Shown: piece after piece, positions 24,336 through 33,567 of the stretch
Layout of the letters: the number at the start of each line of letters is the position of its first letter
Position numbering within the stretch: the stretch's first letter is position 1
Assembly: GCF_029867415.1 (NCBI RefSeq)
Contig: NW_026705331.1
Coordinates: forward strand, 620,001 to 684,000
DNA from: Vicia villosa
Taxonomy: Eukaryota > Streptophyta > Magnoliopsida > Fabales > Fabaceae
Length of the DNA: 64,000 bases
Direction of reading: 5' to 3'
Program-made: the position numbers and the translations under genes
Notes under the pieces: generated by a model
What the model saw: the letters and a program-made list of their open reading frames with translations, nothing else
What the model was told of the DNA's origin: nothing
The model's database searches: none

Positions 24336-24503
24336 TTAAGAATGACGATTAATAACCCATGCTACGAATAATAACATATAGATGATTGGGAGTGTAAACA
24401 ACCCAGGTCCACATTTTTCAGGACTATGCAGACAGAAGAAGGACATGATTACCACCACGACGGTGATGATCATAAGAAAACACGTTTCCATCTGCTTCGC
24501 CAT
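24336..24503 (-). CDS. 55-aa two-membrane-segment ORF in the Ogre LTR leader (unrecognised)
   Basis: On the - strand, ATG 24503 is the first AUG downstream of the LTR TATA box (about 24605) and lies in good context (AAAAATGGCG). The predicted transcript start at about 24575 gives a leader near 70 nt with no earlier AUG. The peptide has two hydrophobic segments (about residues 9-25, IITVVVVIMSFFCLH, and 35-52, TLPIIYMLLFVAWV), separated by a short loop HSPEKCGPG, and a basic end. I do not recognise it. It may be a real microprotein, an upstream ORF controlling translation of the long genomic RNA, or chance. The frame stays open upstream, but that part precedes the predicted transcript start. 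Confidence 0.45.
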   Translation of the reverse strand: MAKQMETCFLMIITVVVVIMSFFCLHSPEKCGPGLFTLPIIYMLLFVAWVINRHS

Positions 24504-25168
24504 TTTTGCCGGGGAAGAAGAGAGAATGAATATGAAGTAGAAATTAGAGAGATGAGTTAGAATTTGATGTGAGATTTTATGGAAAGAATGAGAGGTATTT
24601 ATAGAATGAAAAAGAAGGATAGAGACGTTAGGGAATGAAGTGATTCCGTACAAAAAAGGAAAATTTGAGTGGAAGTAGGATTTGAAAGAAAGTGTATGGT
24701 AGGGTTTGAAAAAAGAGATGTATAGAATAAAGTTAGGATTTGATTTTGAAAGAAAGAGATTTGAAAAGAAAGGAAAAGATTTTTGAAAATAATAGAATAT
24801 AGTACAAAAATTAGTGGGAAACAAAAGTTAATAATAATTTACTTGTTACCAGTACAGTCTGAGTCCCCGGACTCTGCGCCTGCAAAAAGATTTAGTTCTG
24901 TACCAATTGCGTCAGTACTATTTATCTGTAAATAAATCCCAAATAAATAGCGTGTGTGAAGTAATAAACATTACTTGGCGTTTGTGTAAGAATAAATTCA
25001 ACAGCGAGCCAAAATACCGTACAAGAAAAATTCTAAAAACCAAGTATTTCATAAATCAGGATATTTATGGAATAAAAAGCCAAGATTATGAAACTCCCAA
25101 CTTTTAGACAGAAGTCTGTTGCCTTCTTTTTTTTGAAAAAAGATGCGGGCAAATTTTGGGGTATAACA

Positions 25169-26866
25169 AAGGGCCAACGCCCATTTTCCAATTCGACTAT
25201 GCAATATAGGCTTTGATAGCATGTGTTTAATCACATCACAATGAGACGAAACATAAACATCAAATGGCTTTATATAATACTTTAGTTTGATACAAGAGAA
25301 ATATAGACAAAGGCAGAGTTTTTCTATTGCACTATACCTAGTCTCTGCATCATTGAGTACTCTACTTAAGTAATAAATGGCTCTTTCGATGCCATTGTCA
25401 TCTTCTTGAGCTAACATGCTACCTATTGTATTATCTGACGCTGAAATATACAGGCGCATGTGTTTCTTCCCATTTGGGGGAGATAAGATTGGTGGATGCA
25501 TCAAGTATTGCTTTATCTTCTCAAAAGCTTCTTGATGTTCAGCACTCCGTTCGAACTTTCCTTGCTTCATTCGAAGTAAGGGAGAAAATGCTTGAGTGCA
25601 TCCACTCAAGTTGGAAATGAATCTTCTCAAGAAGTTTATCTTTCCCAGTAAAGACTATAACTCTTTCTTCGTGGATGGAGGCTTCGTTTCCATAATAGCC
25701 TTTGTTTTATTTTGATTAATTTCTATTCCCTTTTTGTGGACCACGAAACCCAGGAATTCTCCAGCCTGCACAAAGAAAGCACATTTAAGGGGGTTCATCT
25801 TCAAGCCATGTTTTCTCATTCTTTCGAACGATTGGCTCAGATGGTCAAGATGGCTGTTATCCGAAACAAATTTCACCACAATGTCATCTATGTATACTTG
25901 CATGGAAGTTTCTATAAAATCATGGAATATAGAATTCATTGCTCTTTGATAAGTTGCCCCAGCATTTTTTAGACCAAAAGGCATTACAACCCATTCATAG
26001 GTGCCTATGGCCCCTGGGCAGCGAAAAGCTGTTTTAGACACATCTTCTTCTGCAATGAAAATTTGGTTATACCCAGAATATCCATCCAACATGCTTAGAT
26101 ACTCGAAGCCTGCGGCTGAATCTACTAACATTTCTGCCACAGGCATGGGATATTCATCCTTAGGCGTTGCTGCATTAAGATCGCGAAAATCTATGCATAC
26201 TCCTAATGAACCGTTCTTTTTAATAACCGGCACAATATTAGCAATCCATTCAACATACCTCGTGGTTCTGATGAACTTGCATCGTAGAAGTCTTTCGACC
26301 TCTGCTTTGATCTTCGAATGAATTTCTGGTGCGAACCTCCTATGAGTTTGCTTGATGGGCTTTTTTCCTTCCTTTATGGGCAGCTTTAATTCGACCAAAT
26401 GTCGCCCTAAACCAGGCATCTCGTCGTAATCCCATGCGAAGCAATCTTTGTTCTCCTTCAACAACGTGATGACTTTTGACTTCAGCGTTGGCGCCAGTTT
26501 CGCACTGATGTATGTTACCCTCTTCTGATCTCCATCTCCGAGATTTACTTCTTCGAGTGGGTCTTGGGCTAACATTTTGATATTTGCCCCCATTGGGTCT
26601 TTCTCGAATCCCAAAGGCTCTTCGTCGTAGATTGCATCCAACCTTTGACTCATCTCTTCTCCTGAGATTTCTTTGGCTTGAACTGGATCTTCAAGGGACT
26701 GGGGGGTAGAGTGTGTTCCAGAATCCCTCGTTTCTGCTTCTCTCTGAACCGTACTGATTGTCATGTGTGATAACTCGGCTTCGAGAGCCGTGTTCCTTTT
26801 ATTCTCGGCTATGTAAGCCGAAATCTTTTCGAAAAAAGATGCTTCAGACATGACCAACGTCGTCAT
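25169..26866 (-). pseudogene. Element C reverse transcriptase and RNase H (one stop; truncated)
   Basis: RT motifs are complete: WIANIVPVIKKNGSLGVC, IDFRDLNAATPKDEYP, MPFGLKNAGATYQRAM, catalytic YIDD in QVYIDDIVVK, then LGFVVHKKGIEIN. After KKEL a TAG (25657-25655) stands where the frame otherwise continues (SLLGKINFLRRF); a CAG-to-TAG change is the simplest explanation. RNase H follows (LYISASDNTIGSMLAQ, AIYYLSRVLNDAETRYSAIE) until the Ogre insertion. The RT frame is directly adjacent to the protease ORF (stop at 26868), so the two may have been one frame. Confidence 0.88.
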
Positions 26867-26867
26867 C

Positions 26868-27764
26868 CTAGCCTATTGGCCGTACTGTTGGTAAATGTTC
26901 CACTGGTGGGGAATCTTCTGGACCGTCCATTATCTCTCTATTCCATTGGAATCCATTAGGATGTAAAGACAAATAGTATAAAGCATTTCTGTTTGGAGTG
27001 TATATATCTTCAGCAGCATGGCAAGGTCCAATGTTCGCCAAATTCCTGTCGAAGCTAGTTTTATTGACCTGATTGACTTCAGCCATGTAGTAACTTTGAT
27101 CTCCTTCGATGTTTTCTACTATGCCATCTTCTCTCCAAATGGTTAGTCTTTCATGCATCGTCGAAGGCACAGCTGCTACTCCATGGATCCACTCTCTTCC
27201 AAGCAAGAGGTTGTAATTAGCCTTTGCTGGTATCACCATGAACATCGTTGGTCTGGTGACGGAACCCACAGTTAAATTCACTTGAATTACTCCTAAAGTT
27301 TGCCCTATCTTGCCTTCATAGTTGGACAGAACCATGTTATGTGGTCTTATATCAGTATCGAACATACCGATTCTCTTCAGCATATATTGTGGCATTAGGT
27401 TCACCGCTGCTCCCCCATCTACTAAGACTTTGTTAATGCCAACATTCTCAATCTTGGCTCTTATGTAGAGTGGTTTCAAATGATTCCTCATACCTTCATC
27501 AGGCCTTTCGAAGAAAGCGTTCTGCTCTTCGACTGCCCCATTGTTCAGCACATAGTAACACACAGGTCTGTGTCTTGCCATCTCTTCCTCATCAGCTTCC
27601 TCACAATCTTCAACTTTTGTTTCTTGGTTAAACTCATGAGGGAGTACTGACACAACATTGCAATTGAGATTTATAGACGACACTCCGTCTGAGTCGAAAT
27701 CATTTGTCATCCTATCGTCTTCTTTCCAAGGGCTGGAATGCATTTTTTTCTTCTTCTTTCTCAT
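26868..27764 (-). CDS. Element C aspartic protease
   Basis: Retropepsin domain with active site VLVDGGAAVNLMP (near residue 110-122), and the second core motif YNLLLGREWIHGV. The DGG form of the catalytic triad is normal for plant gypsy elements. The ORF overlaps the end of the gag ORF by about 50 bp in another frame, at an A-rich stretch (27735-27765). It is either a frameshift mutation or a ribosomal shift site; the sequence alone cannot decide. Confidence 0.82.
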   Translation of the reverse strand: MRKKKKKMHSSPWKEDDRMTNDFDSDGVSSINLNCNVVSVLPHEFNQETKVEDCEEADEEEMARHRPVCYYVLNNGAVEEQNAFFERPDEGMRNHLKPLYIRAKIENVGINKVLVDGGAAVNLMPQYMLKRIGMFDTDIRPHNMVLSNYEGKIGQTLGVIQVNLTVGSVTRPTMFMVIPAKANYNLLLGREWIHGVAAVPSTMHERLTIWREDGIVENIEGDQSYYMAEVNQVNKTSFDRNLANIGPCHAAEDIYTPNRNALYYLSLHPNGFQWNREIMDGPEDSPPVEHLPTVRPIG

Positions 27765-30700
27765 TTTCAGAATTGAACAACTTACGCTCCACTGGAGGTT
27801 TACTTGTCCTTGCTCCCTGCATTGGGATCTGATTGCTACTTGATTCTCCAGTCTCCCTTGGTTTGTATTCCCTTTGGGCCTTCTTCATCCTCTGGTGCCT
27901 TCTCCATTGGGATCTGGACATAGGATTTTTGCCTTTGTAGTTCTCCAATCTGTACATTTCTCGATTGGAAGTCTGGAATTGCTTCCTATATGCCATTGCA
28001 GTTCTTCCTCCTTGGTCCCAACTTCGCCATTTGTTGGTTCTGGTACCAGCTTGCATCCATCTATCCCTGGGTATGTCTGCAGGGACTCTGAATGTGACCC
28101 TTCGAGCTCTAGGGTGTGGGCTATCAGGCCTCTTCGCAGGGGTCAAGTTGTCGAACGTAAACAAGTTAGGACGAAGTCCCTGAGTCTCCCGACCCATGTA
28201 GAGATACACCCTTTCGAATGATCTTGCTAGCAGTTCATCATAGACTGCACCACATATAGGGCACAGTTCAACTTCAGAGTTGTCGTTGTGACATCTGACC
28301 AAGAAACCAACCAAGATTTCTTCATACCTTGGGTATACTTTCAGCAACAAGTTTCCTCCTCTCCAAGGCTGCTCCATTCTTTCTCGCAGGGCCCTCTCGA
28401 AATTAGCTTGAACCCTTTGATTTAACATAACTGAATATCTTGGGCACATCAACCTTTTTCCACCATTTTTCACATGGCAATCCCAGAGATAATCCTTCAG
28501 ACTGTTTCCCCTTGGTGGGATTTCAATGTTTCCTTTCTCCCTTATCAGCCATTTTTCTAGATCTTCAATTTCAGATAAAGGGCGTCTAACATTGACCATG
28601 TTAACACCTGCCAGAGGAGCCTCAGAAATTCGTATCTGTTGAAGCTTCACTGTGAGGTCTTCAGTGGCCTCACTTGTTTTTCCTTTCAGATCTCCAGTCA
28701 TTTCAGCATCAAAGGATCTTTCAAGATCAGTATTGAAGATCGAATTGGCATTTAGGCTTTCAGTAGCCTGCTTTCCACCTGCAATTATCTTTGCTTCAGC
28801 AGCATCAATTTCGGATACTTCCACCATGTTGACGTCAAGTGGTTCACACAAGTTAGTGTCAGCCACGTTCAAAGGATCTGCGTCAACCTTCATAGGGCTC
28901 TTGTTTTTGTCAGCGAATTTCAGACGACCATCCTTGATAGCATTCTGAATTAGATCCCTGAAAAGAAAACATTGTGAAGTTTTATGGCCTAAAAAACCGT
29001 GATATTTGCAAAAACCTCGCTTCTTCCGTTGTTCTAACGGAGGAATTTTTGAATTGGGAGGTACTATCATCTGGACATCTTTTACTAATAAGTCAAATAT
29101 TTCGTCACATTTAGTGACATCAAATGTATAAGTTTTCTTAGGAAATCTATCGCTTTTATCATTCTCTACTGGATTTCTTCCATTAGAAGGGGTGAGCAAT
29201 TTGCAAGAATAAGGTGGCGCCTCTTTTAACTCAGCAAGATCTATTTCGACCTCTTCCACGTCGTATGAATCTTCGAAAGATTCGCCATCAACGTCGTCTG
29301 CTTCGACGTATGCTACTCTCTCCTTCTTATAACTTTTACTCGCTTTGGCCTTTTCTGCTTTTAACCGTTCGACTTGTCGAACCCTGTCTGCCAATTGGGC
29401 CATATCTCTCAGGTATTGAGTATCCAGTTTCTTTCGAATTGAATAATCTAGGCCACCTGCAGCCATTTCAACTAATTCATGCTCTGGGACAGTCGTGAAG
29501 CATCTTGATTTCAGCAAACGGAACCTGTTTAAGTAATCATCTATAGACTCCGTGAATTTCCTCTTGATGCTAGCCAATTCTTTCAGACTTATCTTGGTTT
29601 GACCCATGTAAAATTGTTCATGGAATAATCTCTCCAAGTGTGCCCATGCATCTATGGAATTTGGGGGCAACGTAGTGAACCAAACAAAAGCATTCTTTGT
29701 TAGCGAACTAGGGAAGTATTTAATCCTTAAATCTTCGTTCCCTGCTAGATCCCCTGCTTCCGTCAGATATCTGGCTATGTGCTCCACGGTAGACTCATTG
29801 GTGTCCCCTGAAAATTTAGTAAATTTTGGTATTTTGGTACCCCTTGGCAATTCTGTTTGCATGATATATTCTGCTATTGGGGATGTATAGTTTGGGCGTC
29901 GAAGCCCGATATTAAGGCCATTGTTAGCCATTATTCTCTCTATCATGGTAGTGAGATTGTTCTCTGTTGCCAAATTGTCTCTCCTAACCCTATGCACCAC
30001 TTCATCAGGATGTTCGTTTCTTCTTACTACCACTAAATTAGGTTGTGGCTGGGTAACTGCTTGTTGCCCAACGTTAGTCGTTTGACTTCGAGCTTCTAAG
30101 TCTATCACTCGGTTTTGTTCGCCTCGGTTTTGTTCGACTCGGTTTTGTTCGACTGGTGTTGGCCTAGGCGGCGGTACTCGGGGTCTAACTTGTTCTAGAA
30201 TGGGTCCCCCTTCCTGATAAGTTGATTGGTTGTTCTTTCGTCTATTTTGTGGAACTCCTAAAAAATCTGCCATTCGATTCATTTGAGATGATATTTTTTG
30301 GAAGGTGTCCACATTATCGTGGTTCGTCTTAGCAATGTTTGTTGCTAACGGATTCAAAATGGACCCCAATTCTTTAGCAAGATTTACTAACATATCATGG
30401 TTACTTGCATCCATTTCTTGTCGAAATGCTGCTTGACTATTTGTGGTAAAAGGGGGTACTTGGGCAGAGAAACCCGTATTCTGCCCGCTTCGACCTATCG
30501 AACCAACATTAGGCGAAAACGGTGTTGGGTTAGTTGTAGTGTATGTAGGCCCCGCTCCTCCTAATCCTGTCATGTATGAATGTGGCATTCCGTATTGGAA
30601 ATTGGATCTCCACATCTCTGAGGCAGGTGGTGGTCTTGGGGTAAACATCTGACTTGTGGTATTAGTTGCGAAATGTGGTATCTCGCCTGTACCTGTTAAT

Positions 30701-30987
30701 GAAGGGATAGCAGTCGAACTCGAGACTGGGAGCGTTCCTGTCGTCCCTGTAGTATTTTCAGGTATTGCCTGGGAATTTCCTATGGGTTCAGATTCCGTCG
30801 AAACCGGTATAGCATGGGCCTCTTGAGTGGAAGTCGAAACATGTGTAGAACTTGCAGCCACCGTTCCTGACCCTTGTGAGAGATCCTGATCTCCCCCTGC
30901 ACTGGCCACACTGACCATTTTCTTGTTGTACCTTTGTTTAGGAATCGGTTGTGCACTGTTGGTTAATTTACCGTTCCTAAGGTTCAT
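27712..30987 (-). CDS. Element C Gag polyprotein, 1091 aa
   Basis: ATG 30987 lies 64 nt after the primer-binding site. The first 300 residues are Thr/Ser/Pro/Asn-rich and low complexity. The Retrotrans_gag domain follows around residues 390-540 (AFVWFTTLPPNSIDAWAHLE, QTKISLKELASIKRKF, DYLNRFRLLKSRC). A zinc-finger-like motif (FCKYHGFLGHKTSQCFLF) lies near 650. The C-terminal third is basic and Arg-rich with CPIC (near 910), ending in a Glu/Lys run. Over 1000 aa is long for a gypsy Gag. No internal stop is seen. Its role in an intact element is particle assembly and RNA packaging. Confidence 0.85.
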   Translation of the reverse strand: MNLRNGKLTNSAQPIPKQRYNKKMVSVASAGGDQDLSQGSGTVAASSTHVSTSTQEAHAIPVSTESEPIGNSQAIPENTTGTTGTLPVSSSTAIPSLTGTGEIPHFATNTTSQMFTPRPPPASEMWRSNFQYGMPHSYMTGLGGAGPTYTTTNPTPFSPNVGSIGRSGQNTGFSAQVPPFTTNSQAAFRQEMDASNHDMLVNLAKELGSILNPLATNIAKTNHDNVDTFQKISSQMNRMADFLGVPQNRRKNNQSTYQEGGPILEQVRPRVPPPRPTPVEQNRVEQNRGEQNRVIDLEARSQTTNVGQQAVTQPQPNLVVVRRNEHPDEVVHRVRRDNLATENNLTTMIERIMANNGLNIGLRRPNYTSPIAEYIMQTELPRGTKIPKFTKFSGDTNESTVEHIARYLTEAGDLAGNEDLRIKYFPSSLTKNAFVWFTTLPPNSIDAWAHLERLFHEQFYMGQTKISLKELASIKRKFTESIDDYLNRFRLLKSRCFTTVPEHELVEMAAGGLDYSIRKKLDTQYLRDMAQLADRVRQVERLKAEKAKASKSYKKERVAYVEADDVDGESFEDSYDVEEVEIDLAELKEAPPYSCKLLTPSNGRNPVENDKSDRFPKKTYTFDVTKCDEIFDLLVKDVQMIVPPNSKIPPLEQRKKRGFCKYHGFLGHKTSQCFLFRDLIQNAIKDGRLKFADKNKSPMKVDADPLNVADTNLCEPLDVNMVEVSEIDAAEAKIIAGGKQATESLNANSIFNTDLERSFDAEMTGDLKGKTSEATEDLTVKLQQIRISEAPLAGVNMVNVRRPLSEIEDLEKWLIREKGNIEIPPRGNSLKDYLWDCHVKNGGKRLMCPRYSVMLNQRVQANFERALRERMEQPWRGGNLLLKVYPRYEEILVGFLVRCHNDNSEVELCPICGAVYDELLARSFERVYLYMGRETQGLRPNLFTFDNLTPAKRPDSPHPRARRVTFRVPADIPRDRWMQAGTRTNKWRSWDQGGRTAMAYRKQFQTSNREMYRLENYKGKNPMSRSQWRRHQRMKKAQREYKPRETGESSSNQIPMQGARTSKPPVERKLFNSENEKEEEKNAFQPLERRR

Positions 30988-31050
30988 ACAAGGTCTTGAT
31001 ATTTTCTAGACAAAACAAAACAATCAATTACTAACAATCTGTTTGACACT

Positions 31051-31068
31051 GTCCCACTGGGCGTGCCA
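31051..31068 (-). other. Primer-binding site of element C
   Basis: On the - strand TGGCACGCCCAGTGGGAC, three bases after the LTR end (31072). Clearly different from the TGGCGACT type of elements A and B; I cannot assign the tRNA. Confidence 0.8.
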
Positions 31069-31071
31069 ATT

Positions 31072-32024
31072 TGTTTACAGTGATTTCCAGTAAACAACCG
31101 CTAGTCTTCCAAACTATAATAAATATGATTTGGTTACTCGCAGGATCGACTAGATTGATCCTAGGACATAGTAAAAAAAGGTTGTTATTCATGATAGTTC
31201 GAATTATGTCTATGGTTGACTTGTTCTCGAAATAAGAAATACTTAATCAAAGAAATAAAGATTAGCAATCACCTTGTTATACATGTAAATATAACACTAG
31301 CGAAGGGTAAGACAAAGATAAAATATAAGACAAAACTGTAAAGTGCAAGAATCTTAAAGTGTAGAAACTTAAATGCTTTGAAACTAAATAGAATGAAAAT
31401 AAAGAGTGCAGGAATGTAAATGACAGAAAGTCAACGAAATGCAGTGATATCAAAAGATACTTGAATAAAGAAAGATACAAATGTATTTAAATTGATGTTG
31501 GTGTCATACGTACATTTCTCAGCGAACTCGTTCTCTAAACACTTGATACTTGAGTGATTTGTGAGTAATTTGTACAAAATGAACACACGGAATCCTAATA
31601 CTAAGACCCTTATTTATACTAAATTCGACCCTAACGGTCCTATACTAATCTGATGCCACGTTACTTACGAGAATCCTTGGGATGCCATCTGTCTTTGTGC
31701 AGTTATATAAACTACTTCGAAATTCAAATCCTCCCGCCCGAATCCTCTTTCGACGCGTGGCAACGTAATCAGAATCAAGAATACCACGAAAATACGCTAA
31801 GCTTCAGTACTTTGCATATTTCGTAAAAACGTTTAAGTCCCCAAAGATAATTCTTTTCGAATTTAGCTTCAATGCTATCTGTCTCCGTTCCAACTTAAAC
31901 CATCATTCTCGAACATGGCCATCAGTAGCCATTTTTGATCTCAAAGATGGTCATCAGTAACCATCTTCCTTCGAATCTCAAACCTTCGAAGGATATTCTT
32001 CCCAAACGAAATCTTCAGCTAACA
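31072..32024 (-). repeat. 5' LTR of element C (953 bp)
   Basis: On the - strand starts TGTTAGCTGAAGATTTCG at 32024 and ends CACTGTAAACA at 31072. A TATA box (AGTATAAATAAGGG) lies at about 31622-31608. The outer edge is set by the abrupt change into element D's integrase frame. Confidence 0.8.
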
Positions 32025-32420
32025 GTACGGGACAGAGTCCGTGATTCCCGTCGAGGCACACGTACCCACCGGACGTACTAAAGAACCCTCGATGAGGAAA
32101 CAAACAGGCAAGCAATCCGAGAGGAACTCGACCTAGTCAAAGAGATCCGGACAGGAGACGCTCTATGCGAAGCATCGCTCAAGCAAAAAATCGCTCTCAG
32201 ATACGACACGAAAGTCATTAAACGAGATTTTGAAATGGACAGTTTAATGCTTAAGAGAAACCACAAGGATTCTCGCGAAGGGAAGATGGTCGCAAATTGG
32301 GAAGGCCCCTATCACGTCCGAGCAAAGACCGAAAACGGAGCATACTATTTAGAAAACCTACAAGGAAAAGAACTTGCTCGACCTTGGAACGCTAAAAAAC
32401 TCATGCAGTATTACAGCTAG
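32025..32420 (+). pseudogene. Element D integrase C-terminal end
   Basis: The sequence resumes in mid-gene with the conserved YGTESVIPVE of gypsy integrases. It shifts frame near 32085-32095 and continues with QAIREELDLVKEI, MVANWEGPYHVRAK, GAYYLENLQGKE, RPWNAKKLMQYYS and a TAG stop. These C-terminal motifs place it in the Ty3/gypsy Tat group. The 5' edge is the insertion point of element C. Confidence 0.88.
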
Positions 32421-32829
32421 GAGCCAGAGGCGCTCGAAACACAGGTGCGGCCCGGGTACATGCCTAGCACCTCATGATGAAACAAAATGACTGCAGCCCG
32501 CTCCCGTAATTGAGCGGACTCATTGTCCTTCGGAGGGGGCACGAATGCCGAGCACCCCGTTGTAAGCAGTACCACGATGGTAGAACACCCTGCTCGCGAA
32601 GGGACCGTTCACGCCACGAGACTCAGACTCCAACACAACGAGGTCCGAGACTCACCCCCGCCAGGCACATGTCCCCCGACTGTCGACCAGAGTTCCACAC
32701 ACTTGGCGACCACACACTATAATCTAGCAAATCTCCTACGAACAAATAAACTAACAAGACTACGATAAAAACACTTCATTCATTAATTAAGTAGATTACA
32801 AAGTCCAAACAAACACAAATAAAAATACA
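32421..32829. other. Element D spacer between convergent genes
   Basis: GC-richer non-coding stretch between the integrase stop and the end of the small antisense ORF; short plus-strand ORFs look like chance. Confidence 0.5.
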
Positions 32830-33072
32830 TCATTCGCCCCGACGCATGAACTCCTCCAAGTGGAGATACTGGAACCAATCTTCGTCCCACTCCGTCTCAG
32901 TACCATCCTTATTGGTCACGACCCTCACACCCGAGGACTGAGCCCGAGCGTTCGAATCACGAACCCCTTGGGAACGCGAAGTGGAACCAGCAAAAACTTT
33001 CTTCTTCTTCGCTTCCTTGACTCCACGGGAGTGAGACACCTTAAAAACTTTCTTTCCTTCAACGCCACCCAT
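32830..33072 (-). CDS. Small antisense ORF of element D, 80 aa (unrecognised)
   Basis: ATG 33072 starts an 80-codon ORF on the strand opposite to pol. A TATA box (CTATAAAAGG, 33130-33121) lies about 50 bp upstream, so the predicted leader is only 20-30 nt and this is its first AUG. The product begins with a small globally basic region (KKVFKVSHSR, VKEAKKKKVFAG; possible nuclear localisation signal) and ends acidic-aromatic (ETEWDEDWFQYLHLEEFMR). It is separate from the larger antisense gene by about 500 bp. I do not know a family for it. A spliced 3' exon of the larger gene is an alternative, but the private TATA box speaks for an independent transcript. Confidence 0.5.
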   Translation of the reverse strand: MGGVEGKKVFKVSHSRGVKEAKKKKVFAGSTSRSQGVRDSNARAQSSGVRVVTNKDGTETEWDEDWFQYLHLEEFMRRGE

Positions 33073-33120
33073 TTTTGCAGAAATGAAAGAGGAACTTGAG
33101 AAGGAAGAACCCAAAGGACC

Positions 33121-33130
33121 CCTTTTATAG
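33121..33130 (-). promoter_or_regulatory. TATA box of the 80-aa antisense ORF
   Basis: CTATAAAAGG on the - strand, about 50 nt before ATG 33072. Confidence 0.5.
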
Positions 33131-33567
33131 AAAAAAAGAAGCATAGGGAATAACGAAAGCATTAAATACACGTAAAATCCTTGGGAACAGCGTGGACGCC
33201 GCCCCAGAAGTCAAACGCATGCGCATAAATTCCAGAAAACGAGGTAAACAAAAGCAATAATTGTATAATAAAACAAACATAAAATAGAAAACGAGCAAAG
33301 AGCCTGCAAATGTTCTCGACTAACGGCCATGAAGGCCGAGTCGGTAAAAATATTCTTACAAAGATAAAAAGGAGGGCATTCCCCCCAGAATACAGCAAAT
33401 TTTATAAACGGCACGCAAGTCAAACTCTTGACAGAAAAATACTCAAACACCTTCCTCCATGAGAGCCTCCTCGGTCCCCTGAGTTGCAGACTCCTCCCTA
33501 CTGACCGTAAACCCTGGGGAGATAATCTGGCCATCCTCCACTCGGTGGAAAAGGCCTGTACCCTTGG

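Larger units (their letters stand above)
1..25168 (-). mobile_element. Ogre-type Ty3/gypsy retrotransposon (element B), 5' part; interrupted by element A
   Basis: The element reads right to left: 5' LTR (25168-9251, split by element A), primer-binding site 9246-9229, ORF1, gag, protease, a small intron, RT with two RNase H domains, and integrase that runs off the window start. The extra ORF ahead of gag, the intron between protease and RT, and the LTR of nearly 5 kb are the published hallmarks of legume Ogre elements (Tat lineage). The base after the LTR edge resumes element C's pol reading frame, so B inserted into C. The 5-bp target duplication on the right would be AAGGG (25169-25173); its left partner is outside the window. 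The copy is dead: frameshifts near 330 and 5900 and stops at 117, 5623 and 6165. Confidence 0.93.
9251..25168 (-). repeat. 5' LTR of element B (about 4.69 kb, split by element A)
   Basis: Outer edge on the - strand starts TGTTATACCCCAAAATTTGC at 25168; inner edge ends TGCATGACA at 9251, next to the primer-binding site. Subtracting element A and one target-duplication copy (10018-21249) leaves about 4686 bp, in the normal Ogre range. A TATA box (CTATAAATACC) lies near 24607-24599, so U3 is about 560-600 bp and R-U5 about 4.1 kb. Both remaining arms (9251-10017 and 21250-25168) are AT-rich and gene-free except for the small ORF listed at 24336. Confidence 0.85.
25169..32024 (-). mobile_element. 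Ty3/gypsy retrotransposon (element C), 5' LTR to RNase H; cut by element B
   Basis: Reads right to left: LTR 32024-31072, primer-binding site 31068-31051, gag, protease, RT, RNase H. At 25168/25169 the RNase H frame (SRIGKWALAL) is cut by the Ogre LTR; the remainder of pol and the 3' LTR lie left of the window. At 32025 the flank is the integrase frame of element D, so C inserted into D. RT and RNase H resemble Tat-lineage elements, but the LTR is short (953 bp). A stop at 25657-25655 and the gag/pro frame change show that this copy is not fully intact. Confidence 0.9.

Noticed and set aside
24504..24824. Upstream 107-codon extension of the LTR microprotein ORF
   Set aside because: It spans the TATA box and predicted transcript start, so it would not be in the mRNA; composition is low-complexity Ser/Phe.
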